Assembly (NCBI GenBank): GCA_008704415.1
Contig: VXIS01000021.1
Span: forward strand, 124,001 to 188,000
Length of the DNA: 64,000 bases
Source: Sphaerosporella brunnea
Taxonomy: Eukaryota > Ascomycota > Pezizomycetes > Pezizales > Pyronemataceae
Reading direction: 5' to 3'
The translations under genes and the position numbers were made by a program. Numbering within the stretch: the first letter of the stretch is position 1; every line of letters begins with the position of its first letter. The notes below the pieces were generated by a model. The model saw only the letters and a program-made list of their open reading frames with translations. It did no database searches and was not told the DNA's origin. Below, in pieces: positions 1 through 11,540 of this stretch.

Positions 1-2
1 CT

Positions 3-134
3 CTGCCTGACCCAGCAGTCAACGGGCGGGAGCCGGCTGTTGAGCACACTGCGGAGGCTCCAGAAGTTGATGATGACGCCGTTATCACTTGGCGTGAGGG
101 GCGCCTCAGATCCCGTATCTTCATACCAAAGTAG
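3..134 (+). CDS. C-terminal end of an unidentified protein (cut by window edge)
   Basis: An open frame runs from the window edge to a TAG at 132-134 and encodes about 43 residues. It is acidic in the middle (EAPEVDDDAVITW) and ends in a basic stretch (REGRLRSRIFIPK). No start is visible, so this would be the tail of a gene lying mostly outside the window. I do not recognise the family, and a short chance frame cannot be excluded. From 135 to about 1460 I see no convincing gene. Confidence 0.2.
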   Translation: MPDPAVNGREPAVEHTAEAPEVDDDAVITWREGRLRSRIFIPK

Positions 135-1461
135 TTTTGTTGCCGCCGCTCAAGGAGCAGATGAGGTGGCCGACGACGATGATGCGAGCTTGGATCGATG
201 GAGTGCATATCCGTACACTGTTTCCGCAACATCCCTCCGCCAGGTGCAACGTTTACTTCGCGGGGCGACGCACCTTCGAGATACAGAGCCACGTTCGCTG
301 TCGCAGCTCACGAAGCGCCGGAGCTTATTCCGGTTCAATTCATAACGTCCGTCACGTTCGGTGGTAGGGTGCGCGCTGACATCAGTTGGCATGTGTATTT
401 CCATGTAGGCTGATAACAGAGCCATCTTATCGATTCAACGATTCTTTCCTTGCTCAAACGCGTACTACACCCAATTCCTCGCGATCCCTTTCTCTCCGTC
501 CCCCCAAAAATTATAGCTTGCCTCGTGTTTCCCTCTGTGCTGGGAATTGCGGACGTCCTGCTTCGCTGGAGCAGGAGGAGTGAAACGCGCTCGTTGTATG
601 TCTGTGCTCTTGGTATGGCTGCGCTCTTTGTTTGACACGCGCGAGGCGCAAGAAAGACGCGTGTTTAAGAGCAAGGTGCCTCACCGTCAGACAGAAAGGA
701 TACTTTAAGTCTCTCAACCTTCGCAATTTCAACATAGGGTGCGGAGTATGGGTCGAGCGACGGACGGTGAAGGCTGAGTCACACGTCGAGTGACACTGGA
801 TGTTGCTAGTTAGATAGACACCCCGGGTCGAGCCCCGAATAGACTTAGACCACCTATCAACTGGCAGCAGCACCCAGATTCGACAACCCCGCGAAGCAGG
901 GTGTGGCTGTTCCTTTCCGCGTCCTTTCACCAAGCGACGGAGTCCCGTTGACTTTGAGGCTGAAGGACCTTGTGTGCCACTGCGTACTTCCGCTGGCTGT
1001 ATGCGCAGCGACCATGTTTGTCTCGTCCGCTCAGCACCTCAGCGCCGCTCTCTCGAGAAAAGCAGCGAGCAGCTAGCTCCCGAACTAGAGTGTACCATCA
1101 CGCTGCCTGAAAATATAGACTTCAAAGCTTCGCTGAAGAAAGATCCACCACCCCCTCGCAAGAGTGATGCACAACAATCTCATCATGATGACCGATGAGA
1201 CCAGCCGAGTTCGGGTTGCTGAGAGCGTCCGCGTACCTACAATGCGGAACCGGAACCCGCACACCGTGACTCAAAAAATGATTATCCGCACTGGGCTACA
1301 ACCGCCCCAGAAGTAGCGGGACACATGCAGCAGGCGCAGAACAGGACCGGACAGACATCGTGCTTTTAACTGTTCAGATCCCTATGTAGCAAGAACCTGG
1401 GGGTGTTTATCCTGCATTATATACATCGGCTCCGCTCTCATTATTAAAGTTTGTAGAAAAT

Positions 1462-1562
1462 AATTGAGGAGGGAGCGACGGTTGTGTTGAGCTGGTTGCT
1501 ATCTAGAAACCGGGAGACGGGCGCCCTCGCCTCTAGAGCTCGCTACATATTGCAGTGTCGTG
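1462..1562 (+). repeat. Dispersed repeat F, copy 1
   Basis: This stretch shares several blocks in the same order with 15186-15290: GGAGGGAGCGAC(A/G)GTTG, then TGGAGACGGGC-like, then GCGCCCTC, then GC(T/A)(G/A)CATATTGCAGTGT. The two copies are about 70% alike by eye with small indels. It may be a fragment of an LTR or promoter region of an element I cannot otherwise identify. The stretch 1563-3660 after it holds no gene I can support. Confidence 0.45.
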
Positions 1563-3660
1563 TTGACGTCCTTGAGTCTTTGACTCACGGGCTTCCACAG
1601 CATCATTGACGCGTCTCGCAACAAAGTCCGATTCGAGTCACCATCCTACTTTCCAATCATAAATGAAATTATAAATTACAAATTCCGAAACCCCAATTCC
1701 CGCCAATCCAACAATCCCGCCTCTTCCCCCCTTCCTTCTCTCTTTCCCATCCCGGTGCAAGGGCACTACGAGGCTCAGTGAGGATTTTATCCGAGAGCTT
1801 GTTTTTGCTGGTTGAAAACTATACCCTTGACCACTCCAGCTCTGCTTCTGCGGAGTTGGGAATTTTTGGCCCCATTTGCTTCGCCAGGGCGCTGACGTGG
1901 CGCCGGTGAAAGTGTGCCCTGTTCGGAATCCAACAGCTACAGGCAATCTACAGGCGCTCGCGTCTTCGCACAGCAACAGAGCTCACAGACACTCGCGAGG
2001 AGTGGCTCGTTTTCTTGATGTCGCAACTACGACGCGCGTCGGCACAAAAGTCGCTGACCCATGGCTGACTACTTGTTCCGCGTGCTGTGACGGCGTTTTC
2101 CTCGTTTCCTTCAATGAATGGTGATGCCAGTAGCAATACCGCACCATAGTGTTTGCTCGAACAAAGGTGGAGAGACACCCAAATTCAACACCGCAACCAA
2201 ACATCCAGCCAACCAGCAAGACTACGCCTCTCCCGGTATTTAACCCTCCCTCGGTCATGGAACAGTAGCAAATTGCAATCAGGTCATATGGAGGCGGTCC
2301 CTGAAGCTCTGTACTCTGTAAAGCCTTCCCTCATTCCCAGGTACTGGCGACGAACTAAGCGTATTATCCAGGCATATAGGCAACGCGCCACCTTTGGAGA
2401 CGAGGAGTACAGACCGCTGGTCTATACCTGTCACCGCCAGGCGCAGATGGGGAATAAATTGATTATTGGGTTCAGGGTGCAGGCGCGGCCCCAGCGTTGC
2501 TCTGAACGTTAGTCTCCACCACTTCCTGCCCTTTGATCACTATCTATACCGTGTCCGCTGGTTACTCTTCCACGAAAGCCTCCGTGCGGCAAATAGGTCT
2601 ATATCTTCCTGCACCATAGTTGCTGAAAAACCTCTGTTGGGTAACTGCGCTGGTGCTCGGCAGGGCTGGATGTACCACCCCAGGCGCCCGGAGGCAACCT
2701 GCAAGTGTTGAAGACCAGTCGAGCTTTGACAAAACATTTTGACATGGCTCAGGTATGTCCCGCGTCTCAACTTGTCTACACCCAACTCCCATCACCCCTC
2801 TGAACTCTCACATGCCGCCTCTCCAGCTGACGTAGCACATCAGTGTTCGAAACTGGCTTTTTGGGCATGGTTAAGGCATGGATAAGGACGAGTGATAACA
2901 AGGAGTGACATACTGTGATGGCATACCGAGTGATATCTGCGAGGATTGGAAGGGTAAATATATGTTCTTAGATGAGCTTCTTAGACAGAGAATTGAATCA
3001 CCTTTCCCGCCCATCACCATCCTCTACGGCCTAACCTCCAAAACCTCGTCTACTTTCAACACTCACATCTCCACCGCGCGCGATACCAGCAGTTGCAAGC
3101 TTCAGCCGCTGTGGAGCATAAAGCACAGTTAGCAGCTTCCACTGCCAATGTCACATAGCAATGCTGACGATGAGAATGGTGCAGATTCGGCGGCGAAAGC
3201 TCTTCCAGACTTGTCTATCGAACCAGCTGCGAGAAATTGTGTTAATGAGATCGGTACCGTGATGCAACAGACTACCACAACGTACTCGTAATGGACGGGA
3301 TCGAGCGTTTTTAAGTACTACTCGCGCTCGAGTCGAGGCGGCTCTGGAAAGCGGTCCTGCGAACACAGCGAAGGCGGGCACAAGGTGGGCCTGTCTCGCC
3401 AGCTACACAGGTACATGCTTCAACATTCCGATGCCCTCGTTCCGCGGATAGGCTTCCACGTCTTCTGGCAGTTCTCACTCGCTGTTTGTCTCCACCATTG
3501 TTCACAATCCCACCGCTAATTTGGCCAGTCTCAATTTTTAAAGATTTGCCCCCTCAATTATCCAGTAGTATGTGCACATTCGGGACAGCTAAACTGCGCT
3601 GTACAGAACCGTACATCAAGTTTCAACGAGTGTAGTGGGGTTTGTAGACAGCATCATAGC

Positions 3661-3948
3661 TGTGACGGGGAGGGTTCCGACAGACTAGAGAAGCCCAAGG
3701 TACTCACGTACGGAGGACGGACGGGAACAAGAACGAGAGATGGGAACAAGACAAGAGGTGCTACGCACGCAAGACACGGGATTCAGAATGAGACAGACAC
3801 AGGATGCAACACGAAGGTTCAGTAAAGAAGAACGGAAAGCAAACAACGCGGAAGCAAGAACCCTTTATATAGCCACGCCGCGCCACGTGGTAGCCGAACG
3901 TAACCTCGGCAGAGCCGTAATACCAGAAGCTAACCTCGCGCTGTGACG
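3661..3948 (-). mobile_element. LTR of a Ty3/gypsy (chromovirus) element
   Basis: This region directly follows the 3' end of a minus-strand Ty3 polyprotein remnant. On the minus strand a G-rich polypurine run (complement of 3950-3958) is followed by CGTCACAG, probably a mutated TGTCACAG LTR start. A TATA box (complement of cctttatatagcc at about 3869-3881) lies about 70 bp inside, as expected for an LTR promoter. The far end is placed at the TGTGACGG at 3661, but this boundary is approximate. No second LTR is seen at higher coordinates, so the element is 5'-truncated. Confidence 0.5.
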
Positions 3949-3959
3949 TTATCCCCCCC

Positions 3960-4436
3960 GTTTGGATGAGCTGCGGCGGAGCGCATTCATGCCCCGGCTT
4001 GTCGGAATACGCCTCGTGGAAGCAATCGATAGCTTCCGGACTATTGACCAGCTCGGCTGGTTCGCTCGTAGCCTGTCCACTCGACCAAATACCAGAGCTT
4101 CCGCCACCGTCCGTGAAGTCACGAGTCCAGTATCCAATTGACGAACCACTCCTGCTCGCCTTCAATCTGTACGGGAGGTGTCGTCCCGGATAGGTGTCAT
4201 CGGGTGCCGGTTTTAGGACAGAGACATGGAAAACGGGGTGGACATGCATGCCGAAGGCGGTAGGCGTATGCCGAGACCTTCTCCGCAGCCTCGAGCTGTC
4301 CGTGACGCTTATTGTCCAGCTTACTGGCGGGACGCCGGGTCTTCCAATTCCGGTCGTCAAGCCAGACCTGTCGGGAGCTGCCACACCCGCCACATCCGCT
4401 TAAGCCCCATTGCTTAATGGAATACCCAAGCCCCAC
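3960..4436 (-). pseudogene. Ty3/gypsy polyprotein C-terminus with chromodomain (frameshifted)
   Basis: Read on the minus strand through at least two frameshifts, this encodes the post-integrase tail of a chromovirus polyprotein. In order there are a GPY/F-like segment (VWLDDRNWKTRRPASKLD, then EKVSAYAYRL), the hallmark HPVFHVSVLKP motif, and a chromodomain. The chromodomain reads PPVQIEGEQEWFVNWILDS, then RKLWYLVEWTGYE, then EPAELVNSPEAIDCFHEAY. In intact elements the chromodomain tethers integrase to chromatin and steers insertion. Protease, RT, RNase H and catalytic integrase are all absent upstream, so this is a dead 5'-truncated copy joined to its 3' LTR. The region 4437-5840 beyond it has no feature I can support, apart from a minor 10-11 bp tandem (gcttgtacgg type) near 4530-4560. 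Confidence 0.75.
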
Positions 4437-5841
4437 CCCGTGACTCCGACGCTCCTACATGCGCTAGCATCGCCGTAGGGCAACTCTACAAAAGATGTCA
4501 CTCGTAGCTTCTACGGCAGCAGTTTACTGGCTTGCTACGGGCTTGTACGGGCTTGTACGAGGCTATAATGTTCAGCGATGTTCCACCAGTATTGCAGCCA
4601 TAGCAGCAGGCCAGATCTTAGAACCCGACTGTTGTGGCTTCTCACAACCGTATGTGAGACCGCTAGCGTCTTCGGAGTCTTTCACACTTGATCTTTCCCA
4701 TGAAACGCGGTTCTAGGCTGCTGCTTCACGTATTAACAACTGTCATAGCTATCAAAGGTCCTGGACAATGAACACAGCATCAGATAACATGCAGATGCTT
4801 GTTATAAACTCCGGCATATGTCCAGCATACCACCCGAAACCTGCGAAAACAGCCGGACACCACCGAATTCTTGGTTTGTCCAGGATACCACAACATAAGG
4901 CGAGCGTAAGGTACGGTAATACTCCGTTAACGGTGATCTCTATTGCTAGCTACGTAGTCTCTCTACGTATGCAGTCCGTGCCGTCACAAAACCCACCGCG
5001 TCGTGGCGCGCGGACAGGAACTTCATCTAGGCCCTCTTTCACCCGCTTGTTCCGTTGTGTATGTGTTTCATAGTTGCGCATGGACGTCTACGAAGTATTT
5101 TTGTGAGTGGTGGTTCGCAGGGGTCCAAGGGAGCGTCACTCAAGGCGGACAAAGCATCTGACTCCGTATGCGTGTGTGAAGAATTTTCCGGAGTCCGTGC
5201 TCCGGTTCGTCTCGGCGCGGGGTTTAGCAATGGCTTCTTGACCCCGGAGGCGGACCTGCTCCAGATTTATAGGGGGAAAGTAGATCGATTCACCTCGACT
5301 ACAGTTAAAAGACGTAGATATGAAGGTATAACCTGCACGGGAGCTCGATCCAAGCCCGTGCATGACTGAGACCGCATGTCCACCAGACACTTGATGTTCT
5401 TGGCACCTGTAGCAAGTGCAATTACCTTTCTCCAAATCTGCACGAAAACTGGCTTTGTCCGGGATCTGGAGACCTGCGCCTTGTTGTCGCTGCTCATTCG
5501 CCCGCATAGTCACAGGATCTGCGGAGTAGCCGTTCCCAATGGGCTGCGAGGATATGCTTCTCGCAGGCTCACGTTTTCTGAGCTGATTGCAAACGCGGGA
5601 AGTTACAGTTCATTTCCTTGGCCTATCAAGCGTCAAGATTATCGAGAATGGTTCGCGCACACCAAATCCTGCGACTGCAGCCGAAGCGTGGATTCTCGCC
5701 TTGAAGTCCGGAAAAGTGCTGAATAACTCCGCTTCCTCCAGCACTTTGCGTTGGACTGTCATGCTCAGATGGTTCAAACTCGCTGCATCTGAGCCCGCTA
5801 CCTCCGAGCCCTGATATTACTGTTGCCATCTTGATGGGTAC

Positions 5842-5935
5842 CGGATCAACTCGACAATGACAACCTATTGACTTGGAGCGGGAAAATAAACTTTCCGGGC
5901 GTGCGGTCGGGGCCGAAAAGCTTTTTTTTGACGTT
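5842..5935 (+). repeat. Repeat E, copy 3 (partial)
   Basis: It begins taccggatcaactcgacaat and contains gacttggagcgggaaaataa. These blocks recur in both arms of the inverted repeat at 8180-9002. Similarity fades after about 70-90 bp, so only the terminal segment of repeat E is present here. Confidence 0.6.
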
Positions 5936-6061
5936 GTGGGGGGGTGACGTCGCTGTGATGCTGTCCCGACGTTGCCTCCCGGGCCACAACACCGTTCGAT
6001 TTTCCAATTCACCGACCTCCGCAAATGACATGATGTTCCGCCGCCTTTGTCCCGTAACTGA

Positions 6062-6529
6062 GCCCAACCGGGAATCCAGTGGACGGAGTTGCAGGTTGCT
6101 GGGAGTGAGAGATCACTGCTGCACGATATTCTGCATCGCCAGTGGGAGGATGCGGAGCTTGATGTCTCGGCCCGCTTTGAGGTGGATGCTGCTAATGGTA
6201 CTATTGTGAACTGTGATGAGGACGTTTAATATGTCGCGCAGGTGGAGGAATGGCAATACACCTTCCGCGGCACCAGAACTAGACCTCAACAACCTCTTAT
6301 TATTGGAGGGGTGCCATACGACAGCGAACAAGAGGACGACAGCGATGAAGAGGACGACAGCAATGAAGAGGACGGCAGTAACAGCAGCACCGAAGGCAGC
6401 AGTAGCAGAGGTCTTTCGTCTGTCGACAGCAACTGCGAGTGTTGTACACAAACGAGCAGGAAACGCAGGAAACGTGCAATCAAGGACCCGGAGCCTTTAG
6501 AGCCTCGGGTAAAGCGCAGACGGAAGTAA
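6062..6529 (+). pseudogene. Unidentified ORF with acidic tract and basic tail, one in-frame stop
   Basis: One frame is open from 6062 to a stop at 6529, except for a TAA at 6227-6229. Text on both sides of that stop reads like one protein: WEDAELDVSARFEVDAANG before it and YVAQVEEWQYTFRGTRTRP after it. The C-terminal part has a long Asp/Glu/Ser run (DSEQEDDSDEEDDSNEEDG) and two basic clusters (RKRRKR, VKRRRK) that resemble nuclear localisation signals. An ATG at 6242 could start a 95-residue product, but the upstream homogeneity argues for a decayed larger gene. A 44-nt GT...CAG segment spans the stop, but removing it would break the frame, so I treat the TAA as a mutation. Family unknown; a transposon-borne gene is possible because repeat E lies just upstream. 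Confidence 0.45.
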
Positions 6530-7699
6530 AAAGGTTTGAACCTTCCTCCTATGTTTCTCTGGTGCGCGGGCTAGTCATTCCACTCCCGCGGTACTCTGGA
6601 CCCCTCCTCCCGGCTCTCACTGCCCCGGCCCGTGGGTGACTTCAAGCAGGCAGCGGGACGCAAATCGCACTCCGAGACGTCATACAGTGATCCAATCGCC
6701 CCCATAGCCCCGCGCAGCAGTCCCCACAAACACGCGGCCGTCGAGCTGGTGAAGCCTCCCAGAGCCAGGGGTCTCTGTCCTGTGTTTTGCCGTGGCTAAG
6801 CGGCAGGATGATGAATCATTGGGGACCGGGTGTTCGCATTTCGTGATGATCGATTATCTGGCGACCCGACAGCGGCCACCTCGCTTTCAACCAAGTTAAG
6901 CTCCGGCCCATCGTGTTGTTCAAAGACTAGGACCGCGTTTGGGACGACCCTTAGCGATGGGTGCGAAGAAGTGTTTGACTCAAAGATCCTGTCACCACAC
7001 CAATCTCTCTCCTCTTCAGCAAGATATATGGTCCACCGATCGCGGAATGACGTCCCGCCGTGCTGTTCCCCCCGATTGGGCCTTTTTTGCATTGCTGGAA
7101 CGCAGGCGTATGTGCTTCTTTCACAGGCGTAGTCTTCCTGCTAGCAGGATGCTTAAACTTCGGCGTTCTTCAATCCCGTGTCGGAACACCTTGGGGTGAA
7201 CCAACTTTCACAGCGACAGGTACTCTGGATGGATTGTGATTAGAATGACCTCCGCACAAACAGGGTTGACGATACCTTTGTCGGTCCCCCTCTGACGTGG
7301 TCCATTCGTCGAGAGCACAAAGGCAACGACAAGGCAGCGGACTGAATACACCACAGTCCAGCGACTGCAGGATGTGTATGGGTTAAAGAAGAGCCGCTGA
7401 AACGCAGGCCGCGACCGTGATATCTCCATCAGCCTCTTCTCCGGATTTCCATCTTCTCTCCACACCCGAACTTCAACAACCACTCCGTGTTGGCGAGCCA
7501 ATGATACGTGTTGTTTCAATACCAGAGGGGTGTGTGGTGGGGTAGAAAAAGAAACCAACGATCAAGGCAGATCACAAAAGATAACTCTCCCGTGCGATCT
7601 CGGCTGGCTCGGCTTTGATCTAGGGAGGGTACCCCCAAGCTTGCAAGGCTTGTAACCCCCGGGTGCAGGTAATGTCAACTTCACCGTCAGCAGCCAGCC

Positions 7700-7770
7700 G
7701 GTGTGAGAATCGAACCCCGCACGCTCAGGTGCAGTTGGCACGGCCCATACCAACTACACCATGAGACACC
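7700..7770 (-). repeat. tRNA-like head, probable SINE or decayed tRNA
   Basis: On the minus strand this 71-nt unit has an A-box-like TGGTGTAGTTGG (complement of 7750-7761) and a B box GGTTCGATTC (complement of 7707-7716). The spacing is that of a tRNA. Five acceptor pairs form (GGTGT with ACACC), but the T stem is poorly paired and no clean anticodon arm folds. A tRNA-derived SINE head or a dead tRNA gene fits better than a working tRNA. The minus-strand sequence continues into a C-rich unique tail towards 7562. Nothing else is supported between 6530 and 8180. Confidence 0.35.
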
Positions 7771-8179
7771 AGGTTAAAAATTGCACCCGGAACTCGATGT
7801 TAAAGACGTCGCCGCCAACGTAGCACGTTAGTAACACTCCAAATCGCTCGAACTCACTCGTCATCTTTACGCAATCTCCACGATAACAACCACCACACTT
7901 CAACACGCTGTTCATGCAATGCAAGCATCCCCGACCGATTGCGTGGTGACCGGGTTGCTTCTCGGGAACCGTATGCCCCTCACCACATACACTGCGATTT
8001 CACCTGCGGTGAGGCACCAATCTGTCATCACATCCGTGCGCTGAAGGCTCTGGTATATTCGGCACGCACAACTCTTCAGCGTCGGGCGTCCATCTGGTCA
8101 GTGTTACACACCAGTGCCCCCCCCCCACCCGGCCGCTCGGCGATGCTGTGGACTCCTCCACCTGTCCTTCTCTAGTGCT

Positions 8180-8441
8180 CCGGCGGCTCCCTTGTCCCTG
8201 CCAGCCGCTCTGCTGCCCCCCTCGGTCGCTCGGATTTTCTATCGCTTGGCGTTCTCAGCATTCTTGATGTTGTCGGCATGTTGTTGATGCTTCTCGCGAT
8301 TGCGTTGCATGGTGGAATATCATCGAATGTTTCGAAAAAAATAAACTTTTATCTTTGCCACCCGATTAGCTATCTCACCGAGCGGGGAGTTTATTTTCCG
8401 GTTCCAAGTCAATAGGTTGTTATTGTCGAGTAGATCCGGTA
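8180..8441 (-). repeat. Repeat E, copy 1: left arm of a large inverted repeat
   Basis: The reverse complement of this arm matches 8744-9002 block for block. Shared pieces include taccggatctactcg, caataacaacct, gacttgga, ggaaaataaact, gatattccaccatgcaacgc, gagaacgccaagcgata, and ctggcagggacaagggagc at the far end. On the minus strand a small frame starts at the shared ATG (MQRNREKHQQHADNIKNAEN), then KR and a stop. Confidence 0.75.
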
Positions 8442-8743
8442 AATTGCCGACCAGCCGGTAAGGGAAGTCGCAGAAGTAATGAGATTAGTGAAAGTGCTTG
8501 GGGGGAGGGGCGTTGTTGCCAGGCGATGATGCTAGTACGTCCGGCGGTTGGACAGATGGAGTGGAGGAGGTTCTACATTCAACGCGGGTTGACGTTCACA
8601 AAATGGGTGATCGCTCATGTTGTGGTATCCTGGAAAACTCAAAATTTCGGTGGTATCCTGCTCTTTTCGCAGGTTTCGAGGTGGTATGCGGGACATATGC
8701 CGTATAAACTCTTTTCAACGTACTGTCCATATCTACGCACCTA

Positions 8744-9002
8744 TACCGGATCTACTCGGCAATAACAACCTCTCGACTTGGAGCGGGAAAATAAACTTCC
8801 CGCTCTGTTGGATAGCCGATCGAGTGGCGAATATGAAAGTTTTTTTTTTTTTGATATTCCACCATGCAACGCGACCGTGCCGGCAAAGTCGACAACGCCG
8901 AGAACGCCAAGCGATATCAAATCCGAGTGGAGAGCCTGTGAGTGTTCAGGGAGCGACCGCGGAGGGCAGCAGGGCGTCTGGCAGGGACAAGGGAGCTCCG
9001 CC
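8744..9002 (+). repeat. Repeat E, copy 2: right arm of a large inverted repeat
   Basis: This arm is the inverse of 8180-8441, across a 302-bp spacer (8442-8743). It contains a short perfect hairpin, GAGCGGGAA / TTCCCGCTC around AATAAAC. A small frame begins at the shared ATG (MQRDRAGKVDNAENAKRYQI) and stops soon after. The arms could be two insertions of one repeat in head-to-head orientation, or a foldback element. From 9003 to about 11450 I find no gene. Confidence 0.75.
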
Positions 9003-11540
9003 GAAGGGAAAGGAGCGGCCGGGCGCCAAAGAAAGACGAGAGGAGAGGTCCAGAGCACCAACGCGGCAGAAAGAACGACTGGAGCACTGAATGAGTGTAA
9101 TCTTAGGATATCTTAAGGAAGACAGAGACCATCAAGGAACCCTTTTTACATGAGGCTCCACGGCGGGTGCGTTAGGGAATGAGTGTGGAATGAATATGTG
9201 ATGGGGCCCCGGCGGAAGGTTTGCCTTCAGGCTGGCATAAGGTTACGCTCCGCTCGCATGGTGGTGAATTCAGAATGACGTTGCGAACCGGTTTGTTTAC
9301 AACAGCCGGTTTACCTTTCAGCTATGCTGTGTACCGCCGTTGCCCGGTTCCACCGGCACCCAGAGACCGTATGACCTGGTTCCCCGCGGGCCAGAACTGC
9401 ACGGTCAAGCTGCGAACTGTCAGTTGAAATGAACTGGGTTGCCTGTTGACCCGGTAAACTGCCTATACGGTTGGGAGGTCTTACCCAGCTTCGGCCGCTG
9501 CTCCAAGGTGCCCCAGGGTGCGACCTGGTAGTGGGTGATGGTGTCTTACGGAGATCTGTTCCGTGTGATCACCTTTTCAATTGCCGCGGAACAGCAACAA
9601 CGGGAGATTTGCATTCATTCTTACCTAATCGCTGTCAACCACCCCCAGATTGGCTGGCATCCATCCCCATTTAAAGCGTCAGGAGCAATAATCATCACCA
9701 TTCATCCAATGTTACAGAATCCGTGGTCTCCCAAAGACAGAGGCAGCGAACGTACGCATTGTATCAGTTCATCAGTCTAGAGCGCCTTCTGATCCATCTC
9801 CAAGGCGTTACCGGGTCGGTTTTGGCAATAAAGGGTGAGAAAGTGCGTCGGCCTTGTTGAGCGGCCTCGCAAATCTGAATGGGACAATTCAATCCGCCGA
9901 TTCGTCTGCGAAGATCATGGATATGTGCCAAAGAAGTCACTCACAGCGCAGCCCAGCACCCAAACTTCGGCTTCAACTCACACAGTCATAACCGTACTCA
10001 CCAACTATCAGCGCACTTACAAGCCTATATGGCAGCTGTGGTTTGCCTTCACAATATGGCTGAGAGAATACTCCTGCGGGGCACGCGTCTACACCCTGTG
10101 AAAGAAGCGCTCGCACCCCACGCGCCAGCTGCAGGATTGCTGTCATTGAGCAGGAGTAGTGTAGACGGATGGTGCCTGAGACTCTGCGAATCGTCGCCAC
10201 CGCGTCAACCCTCAAGTATTTGAGTTCGCGCAAGATCTATGGAGCTGTAGAACTCCACGATGACGGATTCTGGGGTACGGACACGCCGCATTCACCCTGC
10301 CAAAAGTGATCACGTCCACTTACCGCAGGCACACCTTCTCCTCCGTACCACTATCGCTTGCGGTCTCCAACCAAAAACGCTCCGTCAATCCACCCCTATT
10401 CAATCAATCGAGGGCCCTGACTGGTCCATACATGGTCGAGGGCGTGAATAGGCTAGGAAGTGTTAGAGTAATGCCTGAAGCCGTTCGTATTGAATGGACC
10501 CGCGGCGGTGCAGGGTTCCGGAGTCCAGGGACTTGGGCGTCAGGCAGCTTAAGATTCTGGTTTGTGGATTATTAATGAAACCACGTCTGGCACACATTAC
10601 CGGGTATATCTGACGATGTTCGACAAACCGTTGACGCGTTTGGTGTCAGTCCTATGGATTACTCGCCGATAGGACGTTATTTCACTACTCTGCACCTGGT
10701 CGATGCTTTAGGGATCTCCTTACGAAACACTAGTCACCGGGTCGCTCACCCTGTAATTGGGTAACAGAGGAAGCCGTCGCCTCTGATTCTTGGGCTGATC
10801 GCGCGCACCAATTCCCGGTACGTTACAAAATAGTCGCTATTCTTATAATTCCAACTTTCACCATGATTGGAGCGGTACCGGGGCAGCGCAGATAATTCGC
10901 GTACCCGACCGCAGTTTTCAAGACCACATTTCCACGCCAACGGCACGGCGGACTGCAAGTACTTTGACAAAGCTTGGAGTGAAACAGAGAAAACATATGC
11001 GTGGTGCTATGTACTCATCCTTCCAGCGGGTTGTTGGTTCCGGAAATGCGAGCAGCGCCGGCACAGGGCGGGTCCTGCATGGCTGTCAGTATGTTGGTAG
11101 GCAACAACTGGCGCGGTGTCGAGGATGCGGTGGATCGTCGTGATTCGATGAATAGGCAGCCAACGTACTGTGAATACGATCGGCAGTGCACTTGTACGGC
11201 TAGGTTGGCTCTGCCATCGTTCCGCTATTGCTGCAGATGGAGTGGCATCCCCGTGGCGGGTCCCCGTTTGGCCCTCATATTTTTCGGCGAGTCAGTGTGT
11301 GCAGCTACCGCCAGACCGGTGGCGCTTGATATATGCTACCGTGGCAGCTAGGTGACGTGAAATCTCATTCATTTCTTCTTGCGCGGCCTGCAGTATGTGT
11401 GGCGCTGCTGTGGCTGGGGTCTGGCTGGTCACGTGGCGTTTCCATGACAACGCATCGCAACAACAACAACAAACGCCGCGAGTCAACACCAACAACATCT
11501 GTCATCAATCAACACCACTACCACCACCATCATCGCCGTC

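Noticed and set aside
511..933. 140-residue minus-strand frame near the window start
   Set aside because: Composition is not protein-like, with no motif and no repeat or splice support.
6198..6241. 44-nt intron removing the stop in the 6062-6529 frame
   Set aside because: Its removal would shift the frame, although both sides are already in the same frame; a point mutation to TAA is simpler.
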